Assembly: GCA_947455215.1 (NCBI GenBank)
Contig: CANGNA010000046.1
Coordinates: 1 to 34,850 of the forward strand
DNA: 34,850 nucleotides
Reading direction: 5' to 3'
Source: Chitinophagaceae bacterium
Lineage (GTDB): Bacteria; Bacteroidota; Bacteroidia; Chitinophagales; Chitinophagaceae
In this document: one piece after another, positions 21,463 to 28,398 of the stretch
Position numbering within the stretch: the first letter of the stretch is position 1
Layout of the letters: each line of letters begins with the position of its first letter
The notes under the pieces: generated by a model
Seen by the model: only the letters and a program-made list of their open reading frames with translations
Told to the model about the DNA's origin: nothing
Database searches by the model: none
Program-made: the position numbers and the translations under genes

Positions 21463-22767
21463 ATGAATGCTTTCGAGATAAGGGGAGGTAACAAGTTACG
21501 CGGCACCATCACCCCCCAGGGTGCTAAGAACGAAGCGCTGCAGGTGCTATGCGCCGCACTGCTCACAGACGAGCCGGTAACATTGCAGAATGTCCCCGAC
21601 ATCATAGATGTGAACACCCTTATAGAGTTGCTGGAAGATATGGGCGTAAAGGTGACCCGGCCTTCTGCCAATACCATTGTACTGCAGGCAGATGGGATAG
21701 ACCCCGACTATTTCACTACACATGCATTTAAGAAGAAGTCGGGCAAGTTGCGCGGCACGGTAATGCTGGCAGGCCCTATGCTGGCCCGCTTCCGCAAGGC
21801 ATATATACCGCAGCCCGGTGGCGATAAGATAGGCCGTCGGAGGCTGGATACACACATACTGGGTTTCGAAAAAATGGGCGTAGCGTTCGACTATGATGTG
21901 GAGAACCAGATGTTCTCGCTGAATGGTAACAACCTGCATGGCGCACGCATACAGATGGAGGAACCCTCTGTTACCGGTACGGCCAACCTGCTGATGGCAG
22001 CCGTGCTTACCGAAGGCATGACCACCATATACAATGCCGCATGCGAGCCCTACGTGCAGCAGCTATGCCTGATGCTGAACAGCATGGGTGCCAAAATAAC
22101 CGGCATCAGCAGCAACCTGCTGATGGTGGAAGGCGTGAAAAAGCTGAAGGGCTGCACGCACAAGCTGCTGGCCGATATGATAGAAGTAGGTTCTTTCATT
22201 GGTCTGGCTGCTATGACGCAGAGCGACATACTCATTAAAAATGCCGGTGTAGATACGCTGGGTAACATACCCGATATGTTCCGCAGGCTGGGTATAGAAT
22301 TGCACATCAATGGCGACGATATACATGTACCTGAGCAGGAGCATTACCGTATACATAAATTCATAGACGGGTCTATACTTACAGTATATGATCATCCATG
22401 GCCGGGCTTCACCCCCGATCTGATCAGCATTATGCTGGTAGCTGCCATACAGGCCAAAGGCACAGTGCTGGTACACCAGAAGATGTTTGAAAGCCGCCTG
22501 TTCTTTGTAGATAAGCTGATAGAGATGGGCGCGCAGATAGTACTGTGCGATCCGCACCGTGCTGTGGTGATAGGGCTGGATAAGCAGCAATCGCTCAGGG
22601 GCATCAACATGGTGTCGCCAGATATACGCGCGGGTGTGGCCCTGCTGATAGCGGCCTTGTCGGCCACAGGTAAGAGCACCATACAGAACATACACCAGAT
22701 AGACCGTGGCTACGAGCGTATTGACGAACGCCTGAATGCCCTTGGTGCAGACATCAAAAGGATTTAA
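21463..22767 (+). CDS. murA: UDP-N-acetylglucosamine 1-carboxyvinyltransferase (MurA) with Asp at the catalytic Cys site
   Basis: A 434-residue cytoplasmic enzyme that transfers enolpyruvate from PEP to UDP-GlcNAc, the first committed step of peptidoglycan synthesis. Both inverse alpha-beta barrel halves are present. Landmarks are GGNKLRGTITPQGAKNEALQ at the N-terminus (with the conserved Lys-Asn), DVNTLIELLEDMGV, the PGG loop, SVTGTANLLMAAVL and the C-terminal SPDIRAGVALLIAALSATGK. In the active-site loop the sequence reads PQPGGDKIGRRRLDTHI, so residue 121 is Asp where E. coli MurA has Cys115. Fosfomycin alkylates that Cys; Asp-type MurA enzymes (for example in mycobacteria and chlamydiae) are active and fosfomycin-insensitive. 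It follows the DUF4290 gene by 37 nt. Confidence 0.96.
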   Translation: MNAFEIRGGNKLRGTITPQGAKNEALQVLCAALLTDEPVTLQNVPDIIDVNTLIELLEDMGVKVTRPSANTIVLQADGIDPDYFTTHAFKKKSGKLRGTVMLAGPMLARFRKAYIPQPGGDKIGRRRLDTHILGFEKMGVAFDYDVENQMFSLNGNNLHGARIQMEEPSVTGTANLLMAAVLTEGMTTIYNAACEPYVQQLCLMLNSMGAKITGISSNLLMVEGVKKLKGCTHKLLADMIEVGSFIGLAAMTQSDILIKNAGVDTLGNIPDMFRRLGIELHINGDDIHVPEQEHYRIHKFIDGSILTVYDHPWPGFTPDLISIMLVAAIQAKGTVLVHQKMFESRLFFVDKLIEMGAQIVLCDPHRAVVIGLDKQQSLRGINMVSPDIRAGVALLIAALSATGKSTIQNIHQIDRGYERIDERLNALGADIKRI

Positions 22768-22864
22768 GGTTATTTAAACAATAATCATAACCGGGGTCAG
22801 TATTTTGCATTTTAATTATTTATAATTTTATAGTCGGGGTATCTCCCGCTTAAACCACCATGAT

Positions 22865-23296
22865 ATGGTTACCGACTATAAAAAGTATGGGGCAATGATC
22901 CTTGTATTTTGCCTGCCGCTGACAAGTATTGCCGCCGACCTGGCGAATGAGCACCTGGGTACGCAGATATGGATAGTGTCTGCAACCAATACCTTGCTGG
23001 TCATTACGTCCATCATTTCCATTGTCCAATTCCTTACGCACAAGAATCACAATCGCACGCCATTCCAGTTATTCAACCTTGTGTTTGCGGTGTTGTTTTA
23101 TGCTATCAGCGTGCCATTCCTGCTATATCATAAAGCCTATTTTGTAGGCTTCGAAAATCTGAGCAACCAGGAATGCCTGAAGAAGTATTTCCTGGATACC
23201 GACCTTACTTCATGGATACGCCGCATCATCCCTGTAGCGGTACTGTTCAACATCATCTACCTGGTGCGCTTTTCAAAAACGTATTACCTGGAATAG
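22865..23296 (+). CDS. Small polytopic membrane protein, unknown function
   Basis: A 143-residue protein with four likely membrane segments: about 10-26 (AMILVFCLPLTSIAADL), 34-57 (IWIVSATNTLLVITSIISIV), 71-90 (NLVFAVLFYAISVPFLLYH) and 120-137 (IIPVAVLFNIIYLVRF). The loop between segments two and three is basic (THKNHNRTPFQ). No family recognised. It lies 97 nt after murA and 72 nt before the thioredoxin-like gene on the same strand, so it may belong to either transcription unit. No terminator with a T run separates it from murA. Confidence 0.7.
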   Translation: MVTDYKKYGAMILVFCLPLTSIAADLANEHLGTQIWIVSATNTLLVITSIISIVQFLTHKNHNRTPFQLFNLVFAVLFYAISVPFLLYHKAYFVGFENLSNQECLKKYFLDTDLTSWIRRIIPVAVLFNIIYLVRFSKTYYLE

Positions 23297-23368
23297 GTGC
23301 TTGAATATTGTTAAATAGCGCAGGGTAGCCGGCAAAACCAATAAAATTTTCGTTATTTCGGTAATAGT

Positions 23369-23893
23369 ATGAGTTTGATGTTCAAGAGATTTTCGGCTAT
23401 TTTATTGCTGTTGATAAGCAGCATGTCGGTGTATGCACAAGACAAAAAGAAAGACGAAGAACCTCCCTACCTGAAGTATCCTGAACTACCTGCATTCAAC
23501 ATACTGTTGATGGATAGTTCGTCGGTATTTAATACGTTCAACATACCTACCGGACGTTACACGGTCATCATGCATTTTGACCCCGACTGTAAGCACTGTA
23601 AGGCGACAATGGCTGAGCTTACTGCCCATATGGATTCGCTGCAGAACATAGATTTTTACCTGGCCACGCCCAGCAAGGAGTATAGGTTCATACGAACATT
23701 TTATAGCGACTATAAGCTAGGTAGCTTCGCTAACATAAAAGCTGTAGGTTGCGACTATGCCTTGTTTTTTATGGATTACTACCAGGTGCACGCCTTTCCC
23801 GATGTGGCACTCTATGGCCCTGATAAGAAGATCATTAAACTATTTGATGGTCATATAACAGTACAGGAGTTGTACGACTACTCGCATAAGTAG
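23369..23893 (+). CDS. Secreted thioredoxin-like (TlpA/redoxin-type) protein
   Basis: A 174-residue protein with a signal peptide (FKRFSAILLLLISSMSVYAQ) and a thioredoxin fold. The redox motif is FDPDCKHCKATM (Cys74 and Cys77), preceded by a strand (YTVIMHF) and followed later by a cis-Pro candidate (HAFPDVALYGPDKKI). CKHC matches the redoxin/TlpA-like proteins of Bacteroidota, which act in the periplasm on disulfides. No lipobox is visible, so it should be soluble. Start could be Met1 or Met4 (MSLM); I keep Met1. The next gene begins 9 nt after its stop, so the two are co-transcribed. Confidence 0.85.
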   Translation: MSLMFKRFSAILLLLISSMSVYAQDKKKDEEPPYLKYPELPAFNILLMDSSSVFNTFNIPTGRYTVIMHFDPDCKHCKATMAELTAHMDSLQNIDFYLATPSKEYRFIRTFYSDYKLGSFANIKAVGCDYALFFMDYYQVHAFPDVALYGPDKKIIKLFDGHITVQELYDYSHK

Positions 23894-23902
23894 CACACAT
23901 AC

Positions 23903-24700
23903 ATGCCGCTTTATAAGATCATACCCGTTATTATATTTTGCCTTGTCTGTTTTGGCAGTAATGCACAGCCCGCGCAAATAGTAGAGCGTAATACGCGGCA
24001 ATATCTTGACTCCCTTGATAACTGGGATAGTAAGGAACGATCAGGTCATGAAGTGCTTGATAGCGGCTATAAGACAACGCTGCGCATGATCAACTACCTG
24101 GATGATGCGCTGGGTAGTGTTCCTGGGACATTTGATGCAGATTTTGCCAGTTCGAAAGGGGTGCGAAAGTTCAGGATACTGACCAGTGATGATAATAAAC
24201 TACGAATATATAACTGGAACGTAGACACCGTTGTGTGCCCGGCATATGATGCCATAGCGCAGTATAAGAGTGGTGGTAAAGTATATACTGACGTGTTGAG
24301 CAATACAATGTGGGGCACAGGGACCGTAATATGGTCGGGTTCCTTATATCAAAAACTGATAACGGTGCATGCAAAGAGTGGCAAGACCATTTACCTGGCA
24401 CTGAGTCATTCCGGGTATTCTGATCTGAATTGTATCACCATTATACAGGCCTACAGTATTGCCGGTAATAAGCTGATACGGGAACCCATATTCCGTTCTG
24501 CAAGAGGGTGGGAGAAGGAGATCGATATCGACAGTTATACCATCATACTAAAGAATGAACCATCAATAGCACTTAGCCCGGATAATAAACAAATCTACGT
24601 TCCAGTATTCAACTACGATAAAGATACTTTCAAAGGCTACTATCGCCGGTATCAATTCAACGGATATGCTTTCGTGTATAAAGGGAATGTGAAGAGGTAG
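23903..24700 (+). CDS. Secreted protein of unknown function, operon partner of thioredoxin-like gene
   Basis: A 265-residue protein with a signal peptide (MPLYKIIPVIIFCLVCFGSNAQ). A helical stretch follows (RNTRQYLDSLDNWD, then TTLRMINYLDDALGSVPGTF), then a beta-rich region (KFRILTSDDNKLRIYNWNVD, GKTIYLALSHSGYSDLNCIT, SPDNKQIYVPVFNYD). The alternating strands with D-N-K turns hint at a small propeller or sandwich, but no family is recognised. It starts 9 nt after the thioredoxin-like gene. It contains only two Cys, so it is not an obvious disulfide substrate. It converges on vapC with a 15-nt gap and no clear terminator. Confidence 0.75.
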   Translation: MPLYKIIPVIIFCLVCFGSNAQPAQIVERNTRQYLDSLDNWDSKERSGHEVLDSGYKTTLRMINYLDDALGSVPGTFDADFASSKGVRKFRILTSDDNKLRIYNWNVDTVVCPAYDAIAQYKSGGKVYTDVLSNTMWGTGTVIWSGSLYQKLITVHAKSGKTIYLALSHSGYSDLNCITIIQAYSIAGNKLIREPIFRSARGWEKEIDIDSYTIILKNEPSIALSPDNKQIYVPVFNYDKDTFKGYYRRYQFNGYAFVYKGNVKR

Positions 24701-24715
24701 TTGGATAAGTTATAG

Positions 24716-25123
24716 TTACTGCTCCCTTTCTAAAACCATTAGTTCAGAATATTGACTGATCTTAGTGAAATCGGCATCATTATGTAACAATGAGATGCGA
24801 TGAGATATAGCATAGGTTGCTATCAGACAATCGTTGCTTTTACGTATCGTGACTCCTTGCTTTCTTATTTTTCTATACAAAGAAGCTGAGTCAACAGCAG
24901 CCTCGATAGGGTCAAGCGAGAGAACTTTGAACCCGGTAAGATTTTCTTTTATCTGCTTGAAGTCATTATCCAGCCTTATGCCTTGCAATATCTCCTGGAT
25001 AATAATAGGGCATATAACCACCTTGTCTACCTCAATAAGTTGTTCCAGCAATGTTACTTGCCAGGTGCGTTTGCCATTAATAGCGTCAATCCACACAGTA
25101 GTATCAACGAGGATCGAACTCAT
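24716..25123 (-). CDS. vapC: VapC-family PIN-domain ribonuclease toxin
   Basis: A 135-residue PIN-domain protein. The acidic metal site is complete: Asp7 (ILVDTTVWID), Glu44 (IIQEILQG), Asp98 (SNDCLIATYA), and Asp116 or Asp118 (LLHNDADFTKI). PIN toxins of this type cleave tRNA or rRNA to arrest growth when the antitoxin is lost. Its start overlaps the antitoxin stop by 4 nt (ATGA), the usual translational coupling. With all catalytic residues intact the toxin is probably active. The RNA target cannot be predicted. Confidence 0.93.
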   Translation of the reverse strand: MSSILVDTTVWIDAINGKRTWQVTLLEQLIEVDKVVICPIIIQEILQGIRLDNDFKQIKENLTGFKVLSLDPIEAAVDSASLYRKIRKQGVTIRKSNDCLIATYAISHRISLLHNDADFTKISQYSELMVLEREQ

Positions 25124-25311
25124 TGTTCGCGCATTTTCTTTAAATCACCGTCCCACTGAACTTTGCCAAAAAGATCTTTCATGTTTTTGCGCTTGAGTTG
25201 TGCCACGAAACTCTGTAAAGCCAGATCCACAACCTCTTTTTTGGTATGCGCGTTACTTAGCCTCATCGCTTCTTCAACCAACTCTTCGTTCAACACTATA
25301 TTAGTTCTCAT
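25120..25311 (-). CDS. vapB: VapB-family ribbon-helix-helix antitoxin
   Basis: A 63-residue protein starting MRTNIVLNEELVEEAMRLSN. The N-terminal strand plus two helices (TKKEVVDLALQSFVAQLKRK) form a ribbon-helix-helix DNA-binding domain as in VapB proteins that also repress their own operon. The C-terminal tail (DLFGKVQWDGDLKKMREQ) is the likely toxin-binding segment, with aromatic and acidic residues. It lies immediately upstream of vapC. A -7 element TATTTTTG sits 17 nt before its start. No clear operator palindrome is seen. Confidence 0.92.
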   Translation of the reverse strand: MRTNIVLNEELVEEAMRLSNAHTKKEVVDLALQSFVAQLKRKNMKDLFGKVQWDGDLKKMREQ

Positions 25312-25327
25312 GTCAATTGTTTATGCA

Positions 25328-25335
25328 CAAAAATA
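25328..25335 (-). promoter_or_regulatory. -7 promoter element TATTTTTG ahead of vapBC
   Basis: Full TAnnTTTG match on the minus strand, 16 nt from the vapB start codon. No -33 TTTG is present at normal spacing, which is common for autoregulated promoters. Confidence 0.55.
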
Positions 25336-25357
25336 AGAATATTTATACACATGGCTA

Positions 25358-26821
25358 CTAATCGTCCTTACCCTTCTTTTTCAATGTCTTCAGGTGCATG
25401 CGGGCAGTATATATGCGGCCGTCTTTGTCCATGGCTTTTATCAGGTAGTCACCTTCGTCCATGTCCTGGGTATCTACCTGGCATACGCCTGAGCTTTTAG
25501 GATAGGAGATATCCATTTCAAAATCATGCCCTGTGGTGTCGGTCATGGAGCAGCTAATAAGGTCGGGCATGTTGATAGTAAAGTAGTGCTGGGCTACATT
25601 CTGCCCGCTGATGAGCAGTGATGTATTGTCGACCTCTTTTTTCTTTTTGTAGTACACCCCACGCCTGTACATAACGGTGTGTGTCTCCTGGTCTTCCCAC
25701 ACTACATATATGAAACCTCCGCCAATAGCTACGTCGGCATTCAGCATTACGCCGGTGCTCACAGTATCATATACTTTGGGGAAGCCACGCGTAAGATCGT
25801 CGGTTACAGACAGGCACACCATGTTGTTACCGCCTGCAGTTTGGGTCCACACCACGCCAGCCGCATAACCAACGCCCGATATGCGCGGGAAGTTTTGCAA
25901 TACCACACCCGGTATAGTGCCGGTAACCGGCTGCACAGACAATGATGGATTAGAAAGCGACAGCTTGCTGAGATAGATGATGGCATTCTCGTGCTTGCCG
26001 CTCATGTATACAGAATAAAGTGTATCCCCCACAATAACGCCGGAAGGCCCACTTGCAGGGCATGTAGGCGGGTAGAACTCTGTAGAGTCCATCTGCAAAG
26101 AGTTATTGAACGTGCGGCTGCCATTGGTAGATACGCTGGCCCAAATGTTGCGCAGGCCGCCAAGGTTGTTGCGATACAGTAATATGCCCGCTGTGCCTGA
26201 TGCTACCAGTGCCGCAGGGCTACACTCGCATACCTTGTTGCCTGATAGTACGCTGGCAAAAGTGTCTTTATAAAAGGTCTCGCCCATATCGTCGGACCGG
26301 GCCACGTAGTATTGCTGGTTATCATAGCCTTTATCCACCTTCATAAAGGTGACAAAGGCATTGCCTGCCTCATCGGCAGTGACGGTAGGGAAGCGGCTGA
26401 TATAACTGCCCGGTGTGGTATCTACCTCTACAGATGCGGAAAAATTGACACCGCCATCGTAAGAGTGCTTGATGTAGATGTGGCCCTTATCTTCCGGCAT
26501 TTCTTTGTAGGTCACATATACGGTATCGCCGCGCGATGCGATATCGGGTCCTGCCCATGAAGTGGCAAATACCTCGTGACCGGGCTGGCTGATGAGTACC
26601 GGCTGGGAAAAGGATTCGCCGCCCCATTTAGAGAACCAGGCCTTACCGGCATCGTCGCCCCATACTACCATGGGATTATTGTATTTATCCAGTTTGATGC
26701 GCGGGTGCAGGTTGCCATACATTTTATGTGCCACGGGCGATTGCGCCAGCCAGCTGATGGAATTCTGGGCCGATGCGCCAAGGCACAGCACTGCACATAT
26801 AAGAGTGAGAATGAAACGCAT
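25358..26821 (-). CDS. Secreted BNR/sialidase-like beta-propeller protein
   Basis: A 487-residue protein with a signal peptide (MRFILTLICAVLCLGASAQ). The body shows propeller-type repeats with Asp-box-like turns: HSYDGGVNFSASVEV, ARSDDMGETFYKDT, VSTNGSRTFNNSL. Lines such as GDTVYVTYKEM, GNAFVTFMKVD and GGGFIYVVWEDQE form the inner strands, one per blade. This resembles exo-alpha-sialidase/BNR folds, but the Arg triad and Tyr/Glu catalytic pair of true sialidases cannot be confirmed by eye, so no enzyme activity is claimed. The C-terminal 90 residues form a separate domain ending in a Lys-rich tail; there is no T9SS signal. The start at 26821 is the first ATG; upstream in-frame TTG at 26830 is less likely. 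Confidence 0.78.
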   Translation of the reverse strand: MRFILTLICAVLCLGASAQNSISWLAQSPVAHKMYGNLHPRIKLDKYNNPMVVWGDDAGKAWFSKWGGESFSQPVLISQPGHEVFATSWAGPDIASRGDTVYVTYKEMPEDKGHIYIKHSYDGGVNFSASVEVDTTPGSYISRFPTVTADEAGNAFVTFMKVDKGYDNQQYYVARSDDMGETFYKDTFASVLSGNKVCECSPAALVASGTAGILLYRNNLGGLRNIWASVSTNGSRTFNNSLQMDSTEFYPPTCPASGPSGVIVGDTLYSVYMSGKHENAIIYLSKLSLSNPSLSVQPVTGTIPGVVLQNFPRISGVGYAAGVVWTQTAGGNNMVCLSVTDDLTRGFPKVYDTVSTGVMLNADVAIGGGFIYVVWEDQETHTVMYRRGVYYKKKKEVDNTSLLISGQNVAQHYFTINMPDLISCSMTDTTGHDFEMDISYPKSSGVCQVDTQDMDEGDYLIKAMDKDGRIYTARMHLKTLKKKGKDD

Positions 26822-26909
26822 ACGGGACAAGTAAGGGCTTAAAATTAAGCAAGTTTAGGATGTGGTGGGCAATCATTCATGCCATTCTAAAGTTGACTTA
26901 CATAAATGG

Positions 26910-27452
26910 TCAATTTTCGTACGCCCTCAATGCTTCCAGTTGCCGCGCAATATCAGTGTTCCATCGTTCTTGCTGTTCAGGGCGGCGGGAGTGTTTTGTC
27001 CGGCGGTCGTACAGGTGCTGGTAGTGTTTTAAAGATACGTTATTGCTCCGGTATAAATGGCGTAGTTGCTTTTGCGACAATTCGTCACCGGTGTGTTGTT
27101 GCCGGTATGCAGCTATCTGCATGCGGAGCTTGCGGGCATACAGTTCGGCAATATCGAAGTGAGACTGCTCGTGGCGGAGTATGTATGGGCCAGGATCATT
27201 TCGCCATTTCCAGGAGCGCTCCGTATTGAACATGGCCGATACTACCGTAATGATACTATCGCGCCTGCGCGTGGCCCGGTACAAAATGAATGAGCTGGTA
27301 GTGGCTGCCAGGCGGGCACGGGCCTTGTGCGGCTTGTTGCCCTGGAAGTCGGACCATGTAAGCGGACGCTCTGCGCTCCACAGGATGAGCTGGCCGTGCA
27401 CGTGCTGCGTTGTAGATAATAGCAACAGCAGTAGAATAGTATATAAGCGCAT
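26910..27452 (-). CDS. DUF922-like secreted putative zinc protease
   Basis: A 180-residue protein starting MRLYTILLLLLLSTTQHVHG, a signal peptide. WSAERPLTWSDFQG, a beta region, then the motif ILRHEQSHFDIAELYARKLR follow. HEQSH is an HExxH zinc-binding signature and, with the following FDI-E-Y helix, is characteristic of the DUF922 family. Proteolysis is predicted for that family but not shown. The C-terminal part is helical and basic (YDRRTKHSRRPEQQERWNTD). It starts 37 nt after the PH-like membrane gene and ends 88 nt before the propeller gene, so the three may be one operon. Confidence 0.82.
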   Translation of the reverse strand: MRLYTILLLLLLSTTQHVHGQLILWSAERPLTWSDFQGNKPHKARARLAATTSSFILYRATRRRDSIITVVSAMFNTERSWKWRNDPGPYILRHEQSHFDIAELYARKLRMQIAAYRQQHTGDELSQKQLRHLYRSNNVSLKHYQHLYDRRTKHSRRPEQQERWNTDIARQLEALRAYEN

Positions 27453-27489
27453 AGTGTGGTTTAAAAGTAGGGAACAGAACAACAATAAC

Positions 27490-27930
27490 CTACATCGTAT
27501 CTGCCACGTGCTCCTTTATAAAGGCGCGGATCTCGCCCATGTTGCGATAGGCATAGTTGAAGAGATAGATTGGTTTATGGTCTTTAAATGTAAGCAATAC
27601 ACCCCTGTAGCCTGACTTGCCGAATGACTTGTATGCATGAAGGTTCACCTGTTCAACATCTCGCCAATAAAATGTGCCGAGCCTGCCGATGATGATCTTC
27701 TCTTCATCTAATGTTACATGATGTACATTGTTATACTCCCACCAGAAGCCATAAATAGCCATACCAAGCAATGACAGCCCCAGGCCCAGGATTATGAGCG
27801 GGGGAGCCTCATTGAAGGAAAACCGGGAGAGTGCAAGAGTCATTAATCCGCCACCGGCAAGCATTACATATACATACCCCAGCCAGATAAGCACTCTGCG
27901 AAAGCCAAGTTTAGATCGGATGGGTTGCAT
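27490..27930 (-). CDS. Membrane protein with bacterial PH-like domain
   Basis: A 146-residue protein starting MQPIRSKLGFRRVLIWLGYV. Two membrane segments (RVLIWLGYVYVMLAGGGLMT and PPLIILGLGLSLLGMAIYGF) are followed by a soluble beta-rich domain: NNVHHVTLDEEKIIIGRLGT, FYWRDVEQVNLHAY, GYRGVLLTFKDHKPIYL and a C-terminal helix EIRAFIKEHVADTM. This layout is that of bacterial PH-domain proteins. The start is set by a consensus promoter whose -7 box ends only 4 nt before the ATG. Longer in-frame extensions would run into that promoter and the tRNA and are rejected. Function unknown. Confidence 0.8.
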   Translation of the reverse strand: MQPIRSKLGFRRVLIWLGYVYVMLAGGGLMTLALSRFSFNEAPPLIILGLGLSLLGMAIYGFWWEYNNVHHVTLDEEKIIIGRLGTFYWRDVEQVNLHAYKSFGKSGYRGVLLTFKDHKPIYLFNYAYRNMGEIRAFIKEHVADTM

Positions 27931-27934
27931 GGTA

Positions 27935-27963
27935 CAAATATAGTTTTTTTGTAGGGGAGCAAA
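27935..27963 (-). promoter_or_regulatory. Bacteroidota-type promoter (TTTG-N17-TATATTTG), probable leaderless start
   Basis: On the minus strand TTTG (27963-27960), a 17-nt spacer and TATATTTG (27942-27935) match the consensus. TACC and then the ATG follow, so the expected transcription start falls at or next to the start codon. Confidence 0.75.
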
Positions 27964-28028
27964 TGAGCGGCCACCTACGCTGAAGCTCCGGCGCTGAAAA
28001 GAGCGAGAAACAGAGCGAGAGCGGAGGG

Positions 28029-28069
28029 AAAAAGAGAACGGAGAGCAGTATGCTCTCCGTTCTCTTTTT
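28029..28069. terminator. Strong intrinsic terminator of the tRNA-Leu gene
   Basis: A perfect 19-bp stem (28029-28047 with 28051-28069), a GTA loop and a terminal A5/T5. It lies 1 nt past the tRNA 3' end on the minus strand. Confidence 0.93.
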
Positions 28070-28070
28070 G

Positions 28071-28152
28071 TGCGGGCGGAGGGACTCGAACCCCCATACC
28101 GCGAAGTACTAGATCCTAAGTCTAGCGTGTCTACCAATTTCACCACGCCCGC
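28071..28152 (-). tRNA. tRNA-Leu (anticodon TAG)
   Basis: An 82-nt cloverleaf on the minus strand. The acceptor arm is GCGGGCG with CGCCCGC. The D-loop region includes TGGTAGAC. The anticodon stem is CTAGA/TCTAG with loop CTTAGGA, giving anticodon TAG, which reads CUN Leu codons. The long variable arm (about TACTTCGCGGTAT) is typical of tRNA-Leu, and the T-arm contains GGTTCGAGTCC. CCA is not encoded; the base after the acceptor stem is A. Confidence 0.95.
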
Positions 28153-28250
28153 AGCGTGATTTGGGACGGCAAAGGTATAGATTATTCTGAATTAACCAAA
28201 TCTGTTTGCATCGGCCAGCACACTACGACCACCCATGATCGTGCATGCAT

Positions 28251-28395
28251 AATTAAACCCTATCCCTAAAGGGAAGTAATATTAGCGCTCCATCTACTTG
28301 TAAGATTGCTTTGTTCCGCACAAAGCCCCATGTCATTTGCAAAGTTCTTTGGCGCAGCTAATTGTTTACTGAGTGTGACACTACGTATGGGCTGC
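28251..28395 (-). repeat. Composite repeat R4+R3, inverted divergent copy
   Basis: Read on the minus strand: CCCATACGTAGTGTCACACT (compare the R4 start at 13186-13204), ACATGGGGCTTTGT, GAACAAAGCAATCTTACAAG, ATGGAGCGCTAATATTACTT, CCCTTTAGGGATAGGGTTTA. The order matches 13186-13335, with many substitutions and a replaced middle. It lies between tRNA-Leu and purH. No gene is seen in the stretch. Confidence 0.65.
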
Positions 28396-28398
28396 CTC

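Noticed and set aside
22768-22795. Inverted repeat GGTTAT/ATAACC after murA as a terminator
   Set aside because: AT-rich 6-bp stem with a long loop and no T run.
27931-28146. In-frame N-terminal extension of the PH-like gene reading MVKLVDTLDLGSSTS
   Set aside because: This string is the translation of the tRNA-Leu gene, a well-known false protein start. The extension also crosses the tRNA terminator and the gene's own promoter.
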